Positions 1 through 7,652 of a stretch of DNA of 64,000 nt are shown here, in pieces. The DNA comes from Bhargavaea beijingensis. GTDB taxonomy: Bacteria > Bacillota > Bacilli > Bacillales_A > Planococcaceae. Location of the stretch: NCBI RefSeq assembly GCF_900101985.1, contig NZ_FNAR01000003.1, positions 1 through 64,000 on the forward strand, written 5' to 3'. The notes beneath the pieces are model-generated. The model saw only the letters and a program-made list of their open reading frames with translations. It ran no database searches and was not told the origin of the DNA. Every line of letters starts with the position of its first letter. The first letter of the stretch is position 1. Both the position numbers and the translations under genes were made by a program.

Positions 1-15
1 TTTGTCTACAGTCTG

Positions 16-44
16 AACCGCAGAGTCTCTCTGCGGTTCTTTTT
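16..44 (+). terminator. Rho-independent terminator of an upstream gene
   Basis: A perfect 10-bp stem (AACCGCAGAG, 16-25, with CTCTGCGGTT, 29-38) closes a 3-base loop and is followed by CTTTTT. It ends a transcription unit whose gene lies outside the window and separates it from the DUF819 gene. Confidence 0.85.
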
Positions 45-137
45 GAATCCGGGATAATGATCCCGCCCCTCGCTTCACTGCCCCCTCCCTCCTGTCTCCG
101 TGTTCCTATATAATAGTGGGAAAAAGCGAGGTGCCGC

Positions 138-1349
138 ATGGATACCACATTGATCAAACCAGAGGATACATGGCTACTCTGGGCGTTTCTTGCCGGATGG
201 GCTGCCGTGAGCATCTACCTCGAACAAAAGTACATATGGGCGTCGAAAGTGACAGGCGCGATCATCGCCCTCGCCGGCGCACTGATTCTTTCCAATCTGA
301 ACATCATCCCGACTGATGCCCCTGCCTACGACGCCGTCTGGACCTACGTCATTCCGCTGGCGATTCCGCTTCTTCTCTATCAGGCCAATCTGAAGCGGGT
401 CTGGAACGAAAGCGGGCGGTTGCTGATCCTGTTTCTTATCAGTTCTGCCGGGACCGTCGTCGGCGCTTATATTGCATTTTTCGCGTTAAGCGGGTTCATC
501 CCCGAACTGGCTCTGATCACGGCGGTGATGACAGGGTCCTACATCGGCGGAAGCGTGAATCTGGTCGCGCTTTCTGCCAAGTTTGATGTTAGCGAGGGGA
601 TGCTGTCGTCAACCATTGTCGCGGATAACCTCATGATGGCGCTTTACTTTTTTGTCTTGATCGCCATTCCTGCAGTCAGCTTTTTCCGGCGGAATTTCCG
701 GACGCCCCATATTGACCGGGTCGAACAATCGGCAGATGGCGAGTCAGGCACGCCGGCTGCCTCCTACTGGCAGCGCAAAGAAATCTCACTGAAAGACATT
801 GCCCTCTCCGCAGGAAGCGCTTTTGTCATTGTCGCTGTCTCCTTTAATATCGCGGAGTTTTTCGGCTCCATCATTCCTGATGAAGGGGCAGGCTGGCAAC
901 TACTCGGCGGCCTTCTTGGAGATAGCTATCTGATGCTGACAACCATCACTGTCACCGCAGTCACCCTCATTCCGAAGTTTTTCGACAGCCTGAACGGTGC
1001 CCAGGAGATCGGAACATACCTGATTTACATCTTCTTTGTCGTGATCGGTGTTCCTGCTTCCCTGCCGCTCCTGATCCAGAACGCGCCGCTCCTGCTCGTC
1101 TTCGTGCTCCTGATGGTATTCACCAACATGGTGGTCACATTCGGCGTGGGCAGACTGTTCAAGTTCAGCCTGGAGGAAATGATTGTCGCCAGCAACGCCA
1201 ACATCGGCGGGCCGACCACCGCTGCTGCCATGGCGATTGCAAAAGGATGGAAAGACCTGATTGTCCCCATCATGCTCGTCGGCACGATGGGCTACATCAT
1301 CGGCAACTACATCGGCACCATCGTCGGCAAAACACTGGGCGGATGGTGA
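138..1349 (+). CDS. DUF819 family integral membrane protein
   Basis: This 403-residue protein is hydrophobic almost throughout and reads as a polytopic membrane protein of the DUF819 (YjcL-like) family. Glycine- and asparagine-rich stretches typical of the family are visible: TGSYIGGSVN near residue 135 and SNANIGGPTTAAAMA near residue 355, which lie in symmetrical halves and suggest an internal repeat. Substrate and function are unknown; the two-half architecture fits a transporter. The start is set by GAGGTG seven or so bases upstream of the ATG. It has its own unit after the terminator at 16-44; the next gene follows about 60 bases later on the same strand. Confidence 0.8.
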   Translation: MDTTLIKPEDTWLLWAFLAGWAAVSIYLEQKYIWASKVTGAIIALAGALILSNLNIIPTDAPAYDAVWTYVIPLAIPLLLYQANLKRVWNESGRLLILFLISSAGTVVGAYIAFFALSGFIPELALITAVMTGSYIGGSVNLVALSAKFDVSEGMLSSTIVADNLMMALYFFVLIAIPAVSFFRRNFRTPHIDRVEQSADGESGTPAASYWQRKEISLKDIALSAGSAFVIVAVSFNIAEFFGSIIPDEGAGWQLLGGLLGDSYLMLTTITVTAVTLIPKFFDSLNGAQEIGTYLIYIFFVVIGVPASLPLLIQNAPLLLVFVLLMVFTNMVVTFGVGRLFKFSLEEMIVASNANIGGPTTAAAMAIAKGWKDLIVPIMLVGTMGYIIGNYIGTIVGKTLGGW

Positions 1350-1413
1350 TTGCCAAAATGTTCCGCATTGCCTAAGATTGATACGTACCTATTAACAAGA
1401 TGGGGGCATGAAC

Positions 1414-1776
1414 ATGGGCAACTCTCTGAATGCCCTCTCGCTTGACGAGATCTGGGCAAAAATCGGTCAGGAACTAAATGCCAAACCGGAACCTTATCAG
1501 GATGAGCATGTCCGGTATGAATTCATCATCGACGAAAAAGGCGAAGTCAGCCGCTGGCAGCTGCTGCTCGACAACGGACGGGCGGAGATCTTCCCCGGCA
1601 TTGCCGGTGAACCGGCCTGTACCCTTGAACTGAGCGGAAAGCACTTCCGCAAGTTGCTGACAGGTGACCTGAACAGCATGGCTGCATTCATGACAGGCAA
1701 GCTGAAAGTCCTTGGCAATGTCGGCTTTGCGCTGAAGCTTGAAAACCTGCTTAAGGAATATCAGTTCTCCGGATAA
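1414..1776 (+). CDS. SCP2 sterol-binding domain protein
   Basis: A soluble protein of about 120 residues that matches the SCP2 sterol-carrier fold from end to end: a short N-terminal helix, a beta sheet (RYEFIIDEKGEVSRWQLLLD), then the family's typical LTGDLNSMAAFMTGKLKVLG stretch. Members bind fatty acids or other lipids; the bacterial role is undefined. An ATG at 1408 is also in frame, but the GGGGG ribosome binding site is one base from it and seven bases from the ATG at 1414, so 1414 is preferred. A HAD phosphatase follows 39 bases downstream and may be cotranscribed. Confidence 0.8.
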   Translation: MGNSLNALSLDEIWAKIGQELNAKPEPYQDEHVRYEFIIDEKGEVSRWQLLLDNGRAEIFPGIAGEPACTLELSGKHFRKLLTGDLNSMAAFMTGKLKVLGNVGFALKLENLLKEYQFSG

Positions 1777-1815
1777 ACGGGGTTCGCCCCGGAACAGGAA
1801 AGGACGGTCAGAACC

Positions 1816-2478
1816 ATGCGCGTCGCGATCTTTGATTTTGACGGGACACTTTACCAAAACGAGACGTTTGACTTCATGATGCGCCACCTGAAGCACCACC
1901 CTGAATACGGAAAGCTATACGGGAAGTTTTTCAGGCGCATCCTGCCTTTGTATACGGGCTACAAAATGAAGCTCGTTCCCTCTCCTATCATGAAAGAAAA
2001 ATCGATGCGGGCTTATCTCGCCCCTTTCTCGGGAATTTCGGAAGAGGAGCTGACCCGCTTTTTTCGCGACATGGCCGCATTGATGCGGGACGGGTTCAAT
2101 CCGGAAGTCGTCCGGAGGGTACACCAACACGCGGAAGCCGGTGACCGGGTCATGCTCGTCTCCGGCGCCTTCACCCCGCTCCTTCGCGAGGCCGTGAAGG
2201 ATCTTCCGTTCGATGATGTCATCGGAACCGACATCCCGTATTCCGGAGCTACCTATGACGGGCAGACGAACATCTACCATATCCGGAGCGAACGGAAAAA
2301 CGAACGGATCCACTCCGCTCTCGGAGACTCCACCGTCGCGTGGGAGGAAAGCGCGGCATTCGGCGATACATTGTCTGACATGACGGTTCTTGAACTCGTC
2401 GGAAACCCTGTCGCCGTCCGGCCGGAAGAGGGCCTCCGGAACATCGCGTCTGAACGGAAATGGGAAATTATCGGATGA
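1816..2478 (+). CDS. HAD-IB family phosphatase
   Basis: The 220-residue protein has the four HAD motifs in order: motif I DFDGTL (residues 6-11, nucleophile and acid/base Asp), motif II SGAF (about 117-120), a basic residue region around RKNERI, and motif IV GDTLSDM (about 183-189). The helical cap between motifs I and II and the overall plan match the IB subfamily that includes phosphoserine phosphatase-like and acyl-phosphate/phospholipid-type phosphatases. The substrate cannot be told from sequence. It follows the SCP2 gene closely and ends at a strong two-way terminator. Confidence 0.8.
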   Translation: MRVAIFDFDGTLYQNETFDFMMRHLKHHPEYGKLYGKFFRRILPLYTGYKMKLVPSPIMKEKSMRAYLAPFSGISEEELTRFFRDMAALMRDGFNPEVVRRVHQHAEAGDRVMLVSGAFTPLLREAVKDLPFDDVIGTDIPYSGATYDGQTNIYHIRSERKNERIHSALGDSTVAWEESAAFGDTLSDMTVLELVGNPVAVRPEEGLRNIASERKWEIIG

Positions 2479-2485
2479 CCGAAAG

Positions 2486-2520
2486 AAGGCACCTCCCGCG
2501 GATTCGCGGGAGGTGCCTTT
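2486..2520. terminator. Bidirectional terminator
   Basis: A perfect 15-bp stem (2486-2500 with 2505-2519, loop GATT) flanked by A and T runs lies between two convergent genes, the HAD-IB phosphatase on + and the nucleotidase on -, and can serve both. Confidence 0.9.
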
Positions 2521-3115
2521 ACTGATGTCCTTCTTGTTCTTCTGAGAGTAATTCGAACAATTCGGACCAGTTATTGATCCTCGGTATGTTCAGGTACCGG
2601 TTGTAGGACTGGTTTTTCACAAACACGTTCAGGGGACGGCCGCTAAGCGTTTCCAGAACGGCGGGCTTGTCATCGAAATAATAGTCAAGTTCCAGTTCAT
2701 TGATGATATGGACCTTGTCCTCATCATTCATGCCGTAATAGAATCTGTCTTCCCGGACCGGAAAACCGGTTTGGATCATCCATTCCATCGTGCGCTTTCC
2801 GTGTTCCTTTGGCCTGGCCGTTATATAGTAAATCTCATGACCCTCTTCTTCCAGTCTTTGAAGCGTTTCTGCGGCATCCGGATATGGCGGGCAGTTTGTG
2901 TAATAGATATCCTCAAGCGACCCCCTCCACATCTTTCCGCCTTCTTCGGCCGTCATGCCGAACAGTTCATGGATTTCCACTTTGTCCAGGTCATAAAAGA
3001 GGGAAATGTCGACATTCCGGTTTAATTTCCGATTGTACAGGTGAAAGGCATGTTCCCTCAGGTTGATCAGTGTATCATCAATATCGAAGCCGAATTTCAA
3101 ATCAGATTCCCTCAT
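2519..3115 (-). CDS. HAD nucleotidase, NT5C/YqfW type
   Basis: A 198-residue HAD-superfamily phosphatase. Motif I reads FDIDDTL (residues 10-16), motif II ITARP (about 98-102), and motif IV DYYFDDKP (about 145-152). This arrangement is that of the 5'(3')-deoxyribonucleotidase-like YqfW group. Its start codon lies inside the end of ribD (14-base overlap), so the two are translationally coupled. HAD phosphatases of several subgroups dephosphorylate the RibD product in riboflavin synthesis in other bacteria; because of the coupling I infer that this one may do that here. A nucleotide or phosphonate substrate is the alternative. Confidence 0.75.
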   Translation of the reverse strand: MRESDLKFGFDIDDTLINLREHAFHLYNRKLNRNVDISLFYDLDKVEIHELFGMTAEEGGKMWRGSLEDIYYTNCPPYPDAAETLQRLEEEGHEIYYITARPKEHGKRTMEWMIQTGFPVREDRFYYGMNDEDKVHIINELELDYYFDDKPAVLETLSGRPLNVFVKNQSYNRYLNIPRINNWSELFELLSEEQEGHQ

Positions 3116-4214
3116 TTTGTTCGGTATTGTAGTTCGGATAGCCCGTGAACTTGTAATCTTTCCCGATCTTCGTGATCACGAGATTGTCCAGCTCAATGGC
3201 ATCGCGCATCAGCCCGATGCCGGTGCCTTCCAGGAATGTAGGGGCCTTTGCGCCTCCAATCAGTTTCGGGGCTAGGTAGATCTCCACTTTATCCACGAGC
3301 TTATTCTCAAGGAAAGCCGCATGGATCGAGCCTCCCCCTTCGACCAGAACGGAGGAGACCAGCTGTTCCCCGAGAATGCGGAGGACATCATCCAGGTCCA
3401 CACGCTCGGTTCCTGAAGTCGGATAAACGGAAACCCCTCTATCCTCCAGCACTTCCCTCGCGTCCCGGTCGTAGTGTTGCGCGGTGAAGATCCAGGTTTC
3501 TGCCTGCCCGTCCGTGACCACTTTGGACTCGAGCGGAACCCGGAGCGTGGAATCCAGGATGACGCGGATCGGGTTCCGGCCGTTCGGGATCCGTGTCGTC
3601 AGTTCCGGATTATCCTCAATCACCGTATTGACGCCGACCAGGATTGCCTGGTATTCATTCCGAAGCTGATGGACATCCTTGCGTGCCTCTGCAGACGTGA
3701 TCCATTTGCTGTCGGCTGTATGGGTGGCGATTTTCCCGTCCAGTGTGCTGCCCGCTTTCATCGTGATGAACGGTCTTTGTGTCACGATGAATTTGTTGAA
3801 CACTTCATTCATCCTGCGGGATTCCTCTTCCATGACTCCGACCGTCACTTCAATCCCGGCTTCCTCCAGGATCCTGACCCCGTTGCCGGCAACTAGCGGA
3901 TTAGGATCAAGGGTGGCGATGACGGCTTTGCGGATCCCGGCTTCTACTATGGCGACTGCGCAAGGCCCTGTCCGGCCATGATGGGAACATGGCTCAAGCG
4001 TGACGTAGATGGTTCCGCCCTTTGCCTTGTCCCCGGCCATCCTTAGGGCATGGATTTCCGCATGCGGTTCGCCTGCCTTCAGATGCGTCCCGATGCCCAC
4101 AATCCGGTTGTCATTGACGATGACTGAACCGACGAGCGGGTTCGGATCGGTCTGCCCTTTCATCGCACGGGCATTTTCAAGTGCCAGATTCATATAAAAT
4201 TCATGGTTGGTCAT
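3102..4214 (-). CDS. ribD: Bifunctional riboflavin deaminase/reductase RibD
   Basis: The 370-residue protein has the normal length and two-domain plan of RibD. The N-terminal deaminase (about 1-145) carries the zinc and proton-shuttle motif HAEIHAL and PCSHHGRTGPC; the C-terminal reductase (about 148-360) carries TMKAGSTLDGKIA and a VEGGGSIHAAF motif. It deaminates and then reduces the pyrimidine made by GTP cyclohydrolase II, giving 5-amino-6-ribitylamino-uracil phosphate. It overlaps ribA upstream by 14 bases and the nucleotidase downstream by 14 bases. Riboflavin synthase, lumazine synthase and DHBP synthase genes are absent from the cluster. Confidence 0.92.
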   Translation of the reverse strand: MTNHEFYMNLALENARAMKGQTDPNPLVGSVIVNDNRIVGIGTHLKAGEPHAEIHALRMAGDKAKGGTIYVTLEPCSHHGRTGPCAVAIVEAGIRKAVIATLDPNPLVAGNGVRILEEAGIEVTVGVMEEESRRMNEVFNKFIVTQRPFITMKAGSTLDGKIATHTADSKWITSAEARKDVHQLRNEYQAILVGVNTVIEDNPELTTRIPNGRNPIRVILDSTLRVPLESKVVTDGQAETWIFTAQHYDRDAREVLEDRGVSVYPTSGTERVDLDDVLRILGEQLVSSVLVEGGGSIHAAFLENKLVDKVEIYLAPKLIGGAKAPTFLEGTGIGLMRDAIELDNLVITKIGKDYKFTGYPNYNTEQNEGI

Positions 4215-4962
4215 CTGGATCTAGCGAGCCTCCCTCCAAGTGTCCGGATCGCTGAACCTTGGTCTGCAGATACTTTTCATTAAATTCGGAGCGATCGCCC
4301 CATAGCGGCTGACGTCCGGAAATCGGGAGGCCTGCCTTCTGAAGGGCATCCAACTTTCTCGGGTTATTGGTCATGAGGGTAACCGGCTTTTCCCTCAGTG
4401 TCTTCAGGACGCGGATCGCATCGTCATAGTTCCTGGAGTCATCGACAAAGCCGAGGCTTTCATTTGCTTCCACGGTATCGTAGCCATGCTCCTGCAGAAC
4501 ATAAGCCATCGCCTTGGAGAACAGCCCGATTCCGCGGCCTTCATGATTCGCCAGATAAAACAGGGCTCCCGTTCCATGATCCACGATATTCTTCATGGAC
4601 TGCTTGAGCTGATAGCCGCAATCGCACCGCTTGCTGCCGAAGATATCCCCGGTATGGCAGATAGAATGCAGGCGGATCAGGGCATCATCCGCGTTTTCAA
4701 AATCACCGTAGACCAGGACGCTCGACTGCTGGTATTCCGCGAGATTTGCAGAGGACAGCCGGTCGATGATTTCCTGGTAATCCTCGGTCACCTGGCATTG
4801 GTTCAGCCAGCAATACCACTGGAATACCACCGTCTCCCCGTAAAGGTTGACGGGCAGTCTGATCGGGCCTACCAGATAGATGGCACCTTCTCCGGTTTCT
4901 ATCATTTGAATCTTTTCTTTCAGAACATCCAGCACTTTGGTTTCCAGCTTTGCTTGGACCAT
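4201..4962 (-). CDS. ribA: GTP cyclohydrolase II (RibA-type), stand-alone
   Basis: This 253-residue protein carries the GTP cyclohydrolase II core: zinc cysteines in SICHTGD and KRCDCG (about residues 104-121), the HEGRGIGL nucleotide-binding motif (about 140), a tyrosine in AMAYVLQ, and TNNPRKLDAL. The canonical motif reads SECLTGD; here Glu-Cys-Leu is Ile-Cys-His, an unusual change next to the metal site. It is longer than the usual ~200-residue single-domain enzyme and lacks the fused DHBP synthase seen in most Bacillales RibA. It heads a three-gene overlapping cluster. No FMN riboswitch is visible upstream. AAGGA lies 12 bases before the ATG. Confidence 0.85.
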   Translation of the reverse strand: MVQAKLETKVLDVLKEKIQMIETGEGAIYLVGPIRLPVNLYGETVVFQWYCWLNQCQVTEDYQEIIDRLSSANLAEYQQSSVLVYGDFENADDALIRLHSICHTGDIFGSKRCDCGYQLKQSMKNIVDHGTGALFYLANHEGRGIGLFSKAMAYVLQEHGYDTVEANESLGFVDDSRNYDDAIRVLKTLREKPVTLMTNNPRKLDALQKAGLPISGRQPLWGDRSEFNEKYLQTKVQRSGHLEGGSLDPDDQP

Positions 4963-4994
4963 ATAAAATCATTCCTTATATCGATAAATTTTTC

Positions 4995-5012
4995 TTAGAT
5001 TGGCCATTCTAA
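4995..5012. promoter_or_regulatory. Palindrome between ribA and the XRE-cupin gene (candidate operator)
   Basis: The 18-base sequence TTAGATTGGCCATTCTAA reads the same on both strands at 16 of 18 positions. It lies 33 bases upstream of ribA and upstream of the divergent regulator gene, a usual place for an operator of a divergent regulator. Its role is inferred from position and symmetry. Confidence 0.4.
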
Positions 5013-5038
5013 TGGGTTGTATACTTGAAGAAAAAGTA

Positions 5039-5067
5039 TTCTTACATGAATATTTATTTTCTATAAA
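5039..5067 (+). promoter_or_regulatory. Possible sigma-A promoter of the XRE-cupin gene
   Basis: TTCTTA (5039-5044), a 17-base spacer and TATAAA (5062-5067) make a plausible promoter. A second dyad, TATTC-N6-GAATA (5037-5052), overlaps the -35 box and could be an autoregulatory site. The -35 is a weak match, so this is tentative. Confidence 0.35.
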
Positions 5068-5146
5068 GTAACACCCTATGATGGATAACGTCACTTTATC
5101 CATGTTACGATTATATGCGAAATCAAGATTTCAGGGAGGGCTGGAT

Positions 5147-5677
5147 ATGGAGATTGGTTCTAAAATACGTGCGATCCGCAAACGGAAGGGACTGACGATT
5201 GCACAGATGAGCGAACAGGCAGGACTGTCCAAAGGCTTCATCAGCAACATCGAGAACGACCATACTTCGCCCTCCCTCAATACGCTGCAGGCCATCGCGG
5301 CATTTCTCGATATTCCTCTCCCCTACCTGCTTCTGGAGAAAAAGGAACACATGAAAGTTGTGAGGAAAGCCGAGCGGGTGTACACGTCGTTCAATAACAT
5401 CAAGATCGAGCACCTCACTTCCCAAAGCGGCCTCCGGATGATGCACGTCGAACTGCCGCCCGGGGCCTCGACCGGAGAAGCGATCGCCCACGAAGGCGAG
5501 GAGGCCCATGTCGTCCTGAAAGGCACCGTCCTGGCCGAACAGGGAGAGGACTCGGTCATCGCAGAAGAAGGCGATTCATTCAGCTGGAACGCCAGCGTGC
5601 CCCACTTTGTGAAAAACATCGGAGACACCGAGGCCATTCTGCTTATTGCGGTCCATTCCGAGAAGGGCATTCAATAA
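5147..5677 (+). CDS. XRE-family transcriptional regulator with C-terminal cupin
   Basis: A 176-residue one-component regulator. Residues 1-60 form an XRE helix-turn-helix (IAQMSEQAGLSKGFISNIE), and residues 100-170 a cupin barrel (PPGASTGEAIAHEGEEAHVV, then GDSFSWNASVPHFVKN), which usually senses a small ligand. An upstream ATG at 5078 is in frame, but AGGGAGG lies 8 bases before the ATG at 5147, which is the better start and matches the usual N-terminus MEIGSKIRAIRK. It is divergent from the ribA-ribD-nucleotidase cluster and is the likely regulator of it; that link is positional. Confidence 0.85.
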   Translation: MEIGSKIRAIRKRKGLTIAQMSEQAGLSKGFISNIENDHTSPSLNTLQAIAAFLDIPLPYLLLEKKEHMKVVRKAERVYTSFNNIKIEHLTSQSGLRMMHVELPPGASTGEAIAHEGEEAHVVLKGTVLAEQGEDSVIAEEGDSFSWNASVPHFVKNIGDTEAILLIAVHSEKGIQ

Positions 5678-5690
5678 AATGATTCCGAAC

Positions 5691-5726
5691 AAAAGCACCG
5701 CGCGGATATTTCCGCACGGTGCTTTT
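5691..5726 (+). terminator. Terminator after the XRE-cupin gene
   Basis: AAAAGCACCG-C-GCGGA (5691-5706) pairs with TCCGC-A-CGGTGCTTTT (5711-5726) with a single C/A mismatch and a TATT loop. The A and T runs make it usable from both sides. Confidence 0.85.
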
Positions 5727-5805
5727 GGCATTTCCCATAGTCATGATATGAAGGCAGAAATCTTAGTATATAGAATCGATTAAACAAAATTAACATCCAT
5801 AGTGT

Positions 5806-5920
5806 GCAGTTGCTTTACGTTCCGGCGCAGGCTTTCCGCGGGGAAGGCATCAAGCCCCTTGCAGGGTCTTTCCGCCCTTCCTTTTCCGCAGGAGTCCGCG
5901 CCTCCACTGCAAGCAACCAC
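5806..5920. repeat. Degenerate dispersed intergenic repeat with short inverted ends
   Basis: This stretch of about 115 bases is not coding. It contains GGCTTTCCGCGGGGAAGGC, GCAGGGTCT and TTTCCGCAGGAGTC, a series I recognise as the backbone of a dispersed non-coding repeat common in Bacillaceae genomes. GTTGCTT (5809-5815) and AAGCAAC (5911-5917) form inverted ends. Only one copy is seen in the window, so the assignment rests on memory of the family and not on a second copy. Confidence 0.45.
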
Positions 5921-5944
5921 GCTAATCATGTTCAATGCAATTGT

Positions 5945-6670
5945 TCATTTTATATAGAAGTTAAATTCAGGATAGCAATACTTGCAGTAAAGAATAACGA
6001 GCTGTTCCGGAAGAACAACGAGCATGACATAAAAGCTTGCCAGCCCAAGAATAATTGCCGTCATTTCATTGAGCCCCTCAAGGCCGGTTGCTCGGATGTA
6101 GGACTGCATGGTGATGACAATGCCGAGACCCGCAGCCGCAGCAATCGGCAAATAGGATCGGTATTCGAGATTCTCCCTTGCCTGATCCACTCTTGTTCCT
6201 GCACGGTAAGCCCCTTCTTTCAGCTTGCTCCGGAACCTAATAGCTGAGAGAAGAAAAACAGCGGCTCCAATCCCTAACGTGATCCAAGTGGGCGTCATCA
6301 GGCGCTGCGGTGAAATCCCCGTCCCATTAAGGCCCAAAATAAACAAAGCGATAAGATATCCGTTCACTGCAAAGATATTCTGTGAAACAAAAATGGATAT
6401 TAGATATTGTCCCCTTTCAAACTTGCGATAAACCGGCGGGATGGAATAGATCAATGACAGGGCCACGAGAAGGGCTGTGATCCAGAAATGCCATTGCAAG
6501 ATATCATCTTTCTTCGGGTGTACGGTTTGAGCGGATGTGACCCAATACTGCAGCGCATACAAACCCGTCTGGGCAACTGCTGCCAGCGGCAAAATGCTTC
6601 CCAATTTGGACGGACTCTGCCTGCCCGAGATAAACGGCTTTCTCAATACTTCAAAATCATTACTGTTCAC
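5945..6670 (-). CDS. Six-helix membrane protein, T7SS toxin-locus family, copy 1 (candidate immunity protein)
   Basis: About 241 residues with six predicted membrane helices and two diagnostic blocks shared with three paralogues nearby: LRKPFISGRQSP near the N-terminus and LPEQLVILYCKY...FNFYIK at the C-terminus. I do not recognise a named family. Copies lie downstream of a predicted membrane-active LXG toxin, so an immunity role is inferred. An ATG at 6688 is in frame, but AAAGGCGG precedes the GTG at 6670 with proper spacing, and this start aligns with the paralogues. It is the most diverged copy and the last gene of the T7SS island. Confidence 0.7.
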   Translation of the reverse strand: MNSNDFEVLRKPFISGRQSPSKLGSILPLAAVAQTGLYALQYWVTSAQTVHPKKDDILQWHFWITALLVALSLIYSIPPVYRKFERGQYLISIFVSQNIFAVNGYLIALFILGLNGTGISPQRLMTPTWITLGIGAAVFLLSAIRFRSKLKEGAYRAGTRVDQARENLEYRSYLPIAAAAGLGIVITMQSYIRATGLEGLNEMTAIILGLASFYVMLVVLPEQLVILYCKYCYPEFNFYIK

Positions 6671-6758
6671 GGGCCACCCGCCTTTCAACCGACCATGTTT
6701 TCTTGAATATCAAAAAGATAACGTAAGCGTCCCCTCTAAGCGATCAGAACTGAAATGC

Positions 6759-7502
6759 TCATTTAGTGTAGTAGTTAAAGCTTTTGAACCGGAACTTGCA
6801 ATACAGGATGACCAATTGCTCCGGCAGGATAAACAGCATCACATAGAATAATCCGAAACCGATAAGAACAAAGACGAGGCTGTCAAAATCCGTCCATCCG
6901 TTTTGCCTGATCACATATTGCAGGATAAAAAATATCCCGAGTCCGGCAGCAGTTGCAGCAGGGAGATAACTTTTGTACTCAATCGTCTCACGCATCGATT
7001 CCTGACGGGATCCGTCACGATAATCTCCCCGCCGGATTTTCCTGATGAACCTTGCAAAAACCAGCAGAAACACTAATAGGCCGAACGTCAGGCTAATCCA
7101 GGTGAAGGTAATCATCGATTCGGCTGAAGAATCTGTCTCCTCTGCTATTAATAAAAGTGCACAGATATAAAATGTGATTCCAAACAGGTTCTGAGAAACC
7201 AAGATACTGACCAAATACTGCACTTTCTCGCTTCTCCTATACACAACAGGCAATGAGTAAATTAATGACAGGGCGATCAAAATAGCGGTGAACCAAAAAT
7301 GTCCCGTCAGAATCTGACGCTTCCATGGATGGTCGGTTGCATAAGCAAAGACATAATACTCCAAAGCATACAGTCCTCCCTGGAGAACTGCAGCTAGCAC
7401 CATATTACCCGCAAGGTTCTGGGGGCTTTGCCTTCCTGATTCCAGGGGTTTGCGGAGGGCTGCGTAGTTTCTCTGATCTTCAATTTGCTTAGTGTTATTC
7501 AT
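6759..7502 (-). CDS. Six-helix membrane protein, T7SS toxin-locus family, copy 2 (candidate immunity protein)
   Basis: A 247-residue protein with six hydrophobic segments, the N-terminal block LRKPLESGRQSPQNL and the C-terminal block LPEQLVILYCKFRFKSFNYY. It is closest to the broken copy 3 (shared VYRRSEKVQYLVSILVSQNL-like third helix). AGAGGG lies upstream of the ATG. Just upstream, 7533-7566 repeats the sequence found between the LXG toxin stop and copy 4, so this copy probably once followed a toxin gene directly. Function as an orphan immunity protein is inference. Confidence 0.72.
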   Translation of the reverse strand: MNNTKQIEDQRNYAALRKPLESGRQSPQNLAGNMVLAAVLQGGLYALEYYVFAYATDHPWKRQILTGHFWFTAILIALSLIYSLPVVYRRSEKVQYLVSILVSQNLFGITFYICALLLIAEETDSSAESMITFTWISLTFGLLVFLLVFARFIRKIRRGDYRDGSRQESMRETIEYKSYLPAATAAGLGIFFILQYVIRQNGWTDFDSLVFVLIGFGLFYVMLFILPEQLVILYCKFRFKSFNYYTK

Positions 7503-7532
7503 ATCTCTAACCCTCTCATAAACACTTCTTCC

Positions 7533-7566
7533 ACTTGGAGCAAAGCTGCTTCCCTCCTTAATGAAA
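7533..7566 (-). repeat. Toxin-end scar: copy of the LXG stop / immunity start junction
   Basis: Read on the minus strand this block gives TGGTTTCATTAAGGAGG followed by GAAGCAGCTTTGCTCCAAG. The same bases, with two single-base differences, occur at 10575-10608, where they encode the final Trp-Phe-His and stop of the LXG toxin, the ribosome binding site and the first codons of membrane protein copy 4. No further toxin sequence is recognisable upstream, so it looks like the remnant of a lost or replaced toxin gene. Confidence 0.65.
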
Positions 7567-7652
7567 CCAGCCTCTACAACAAGCCGAAAAAGAAAAACTG
7601 CAGTTCGCCGATATGCTCGGATTCATCTGCAGTTCATTTTCCCCTCCAGACG

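Noticed and set aside
4963-5146. Possible FMN riboswitch before ribA
   Set aside because: The 115-base gap lacks the conserved RFN stems and is too short; only palindromes fitting a protein operator are present.
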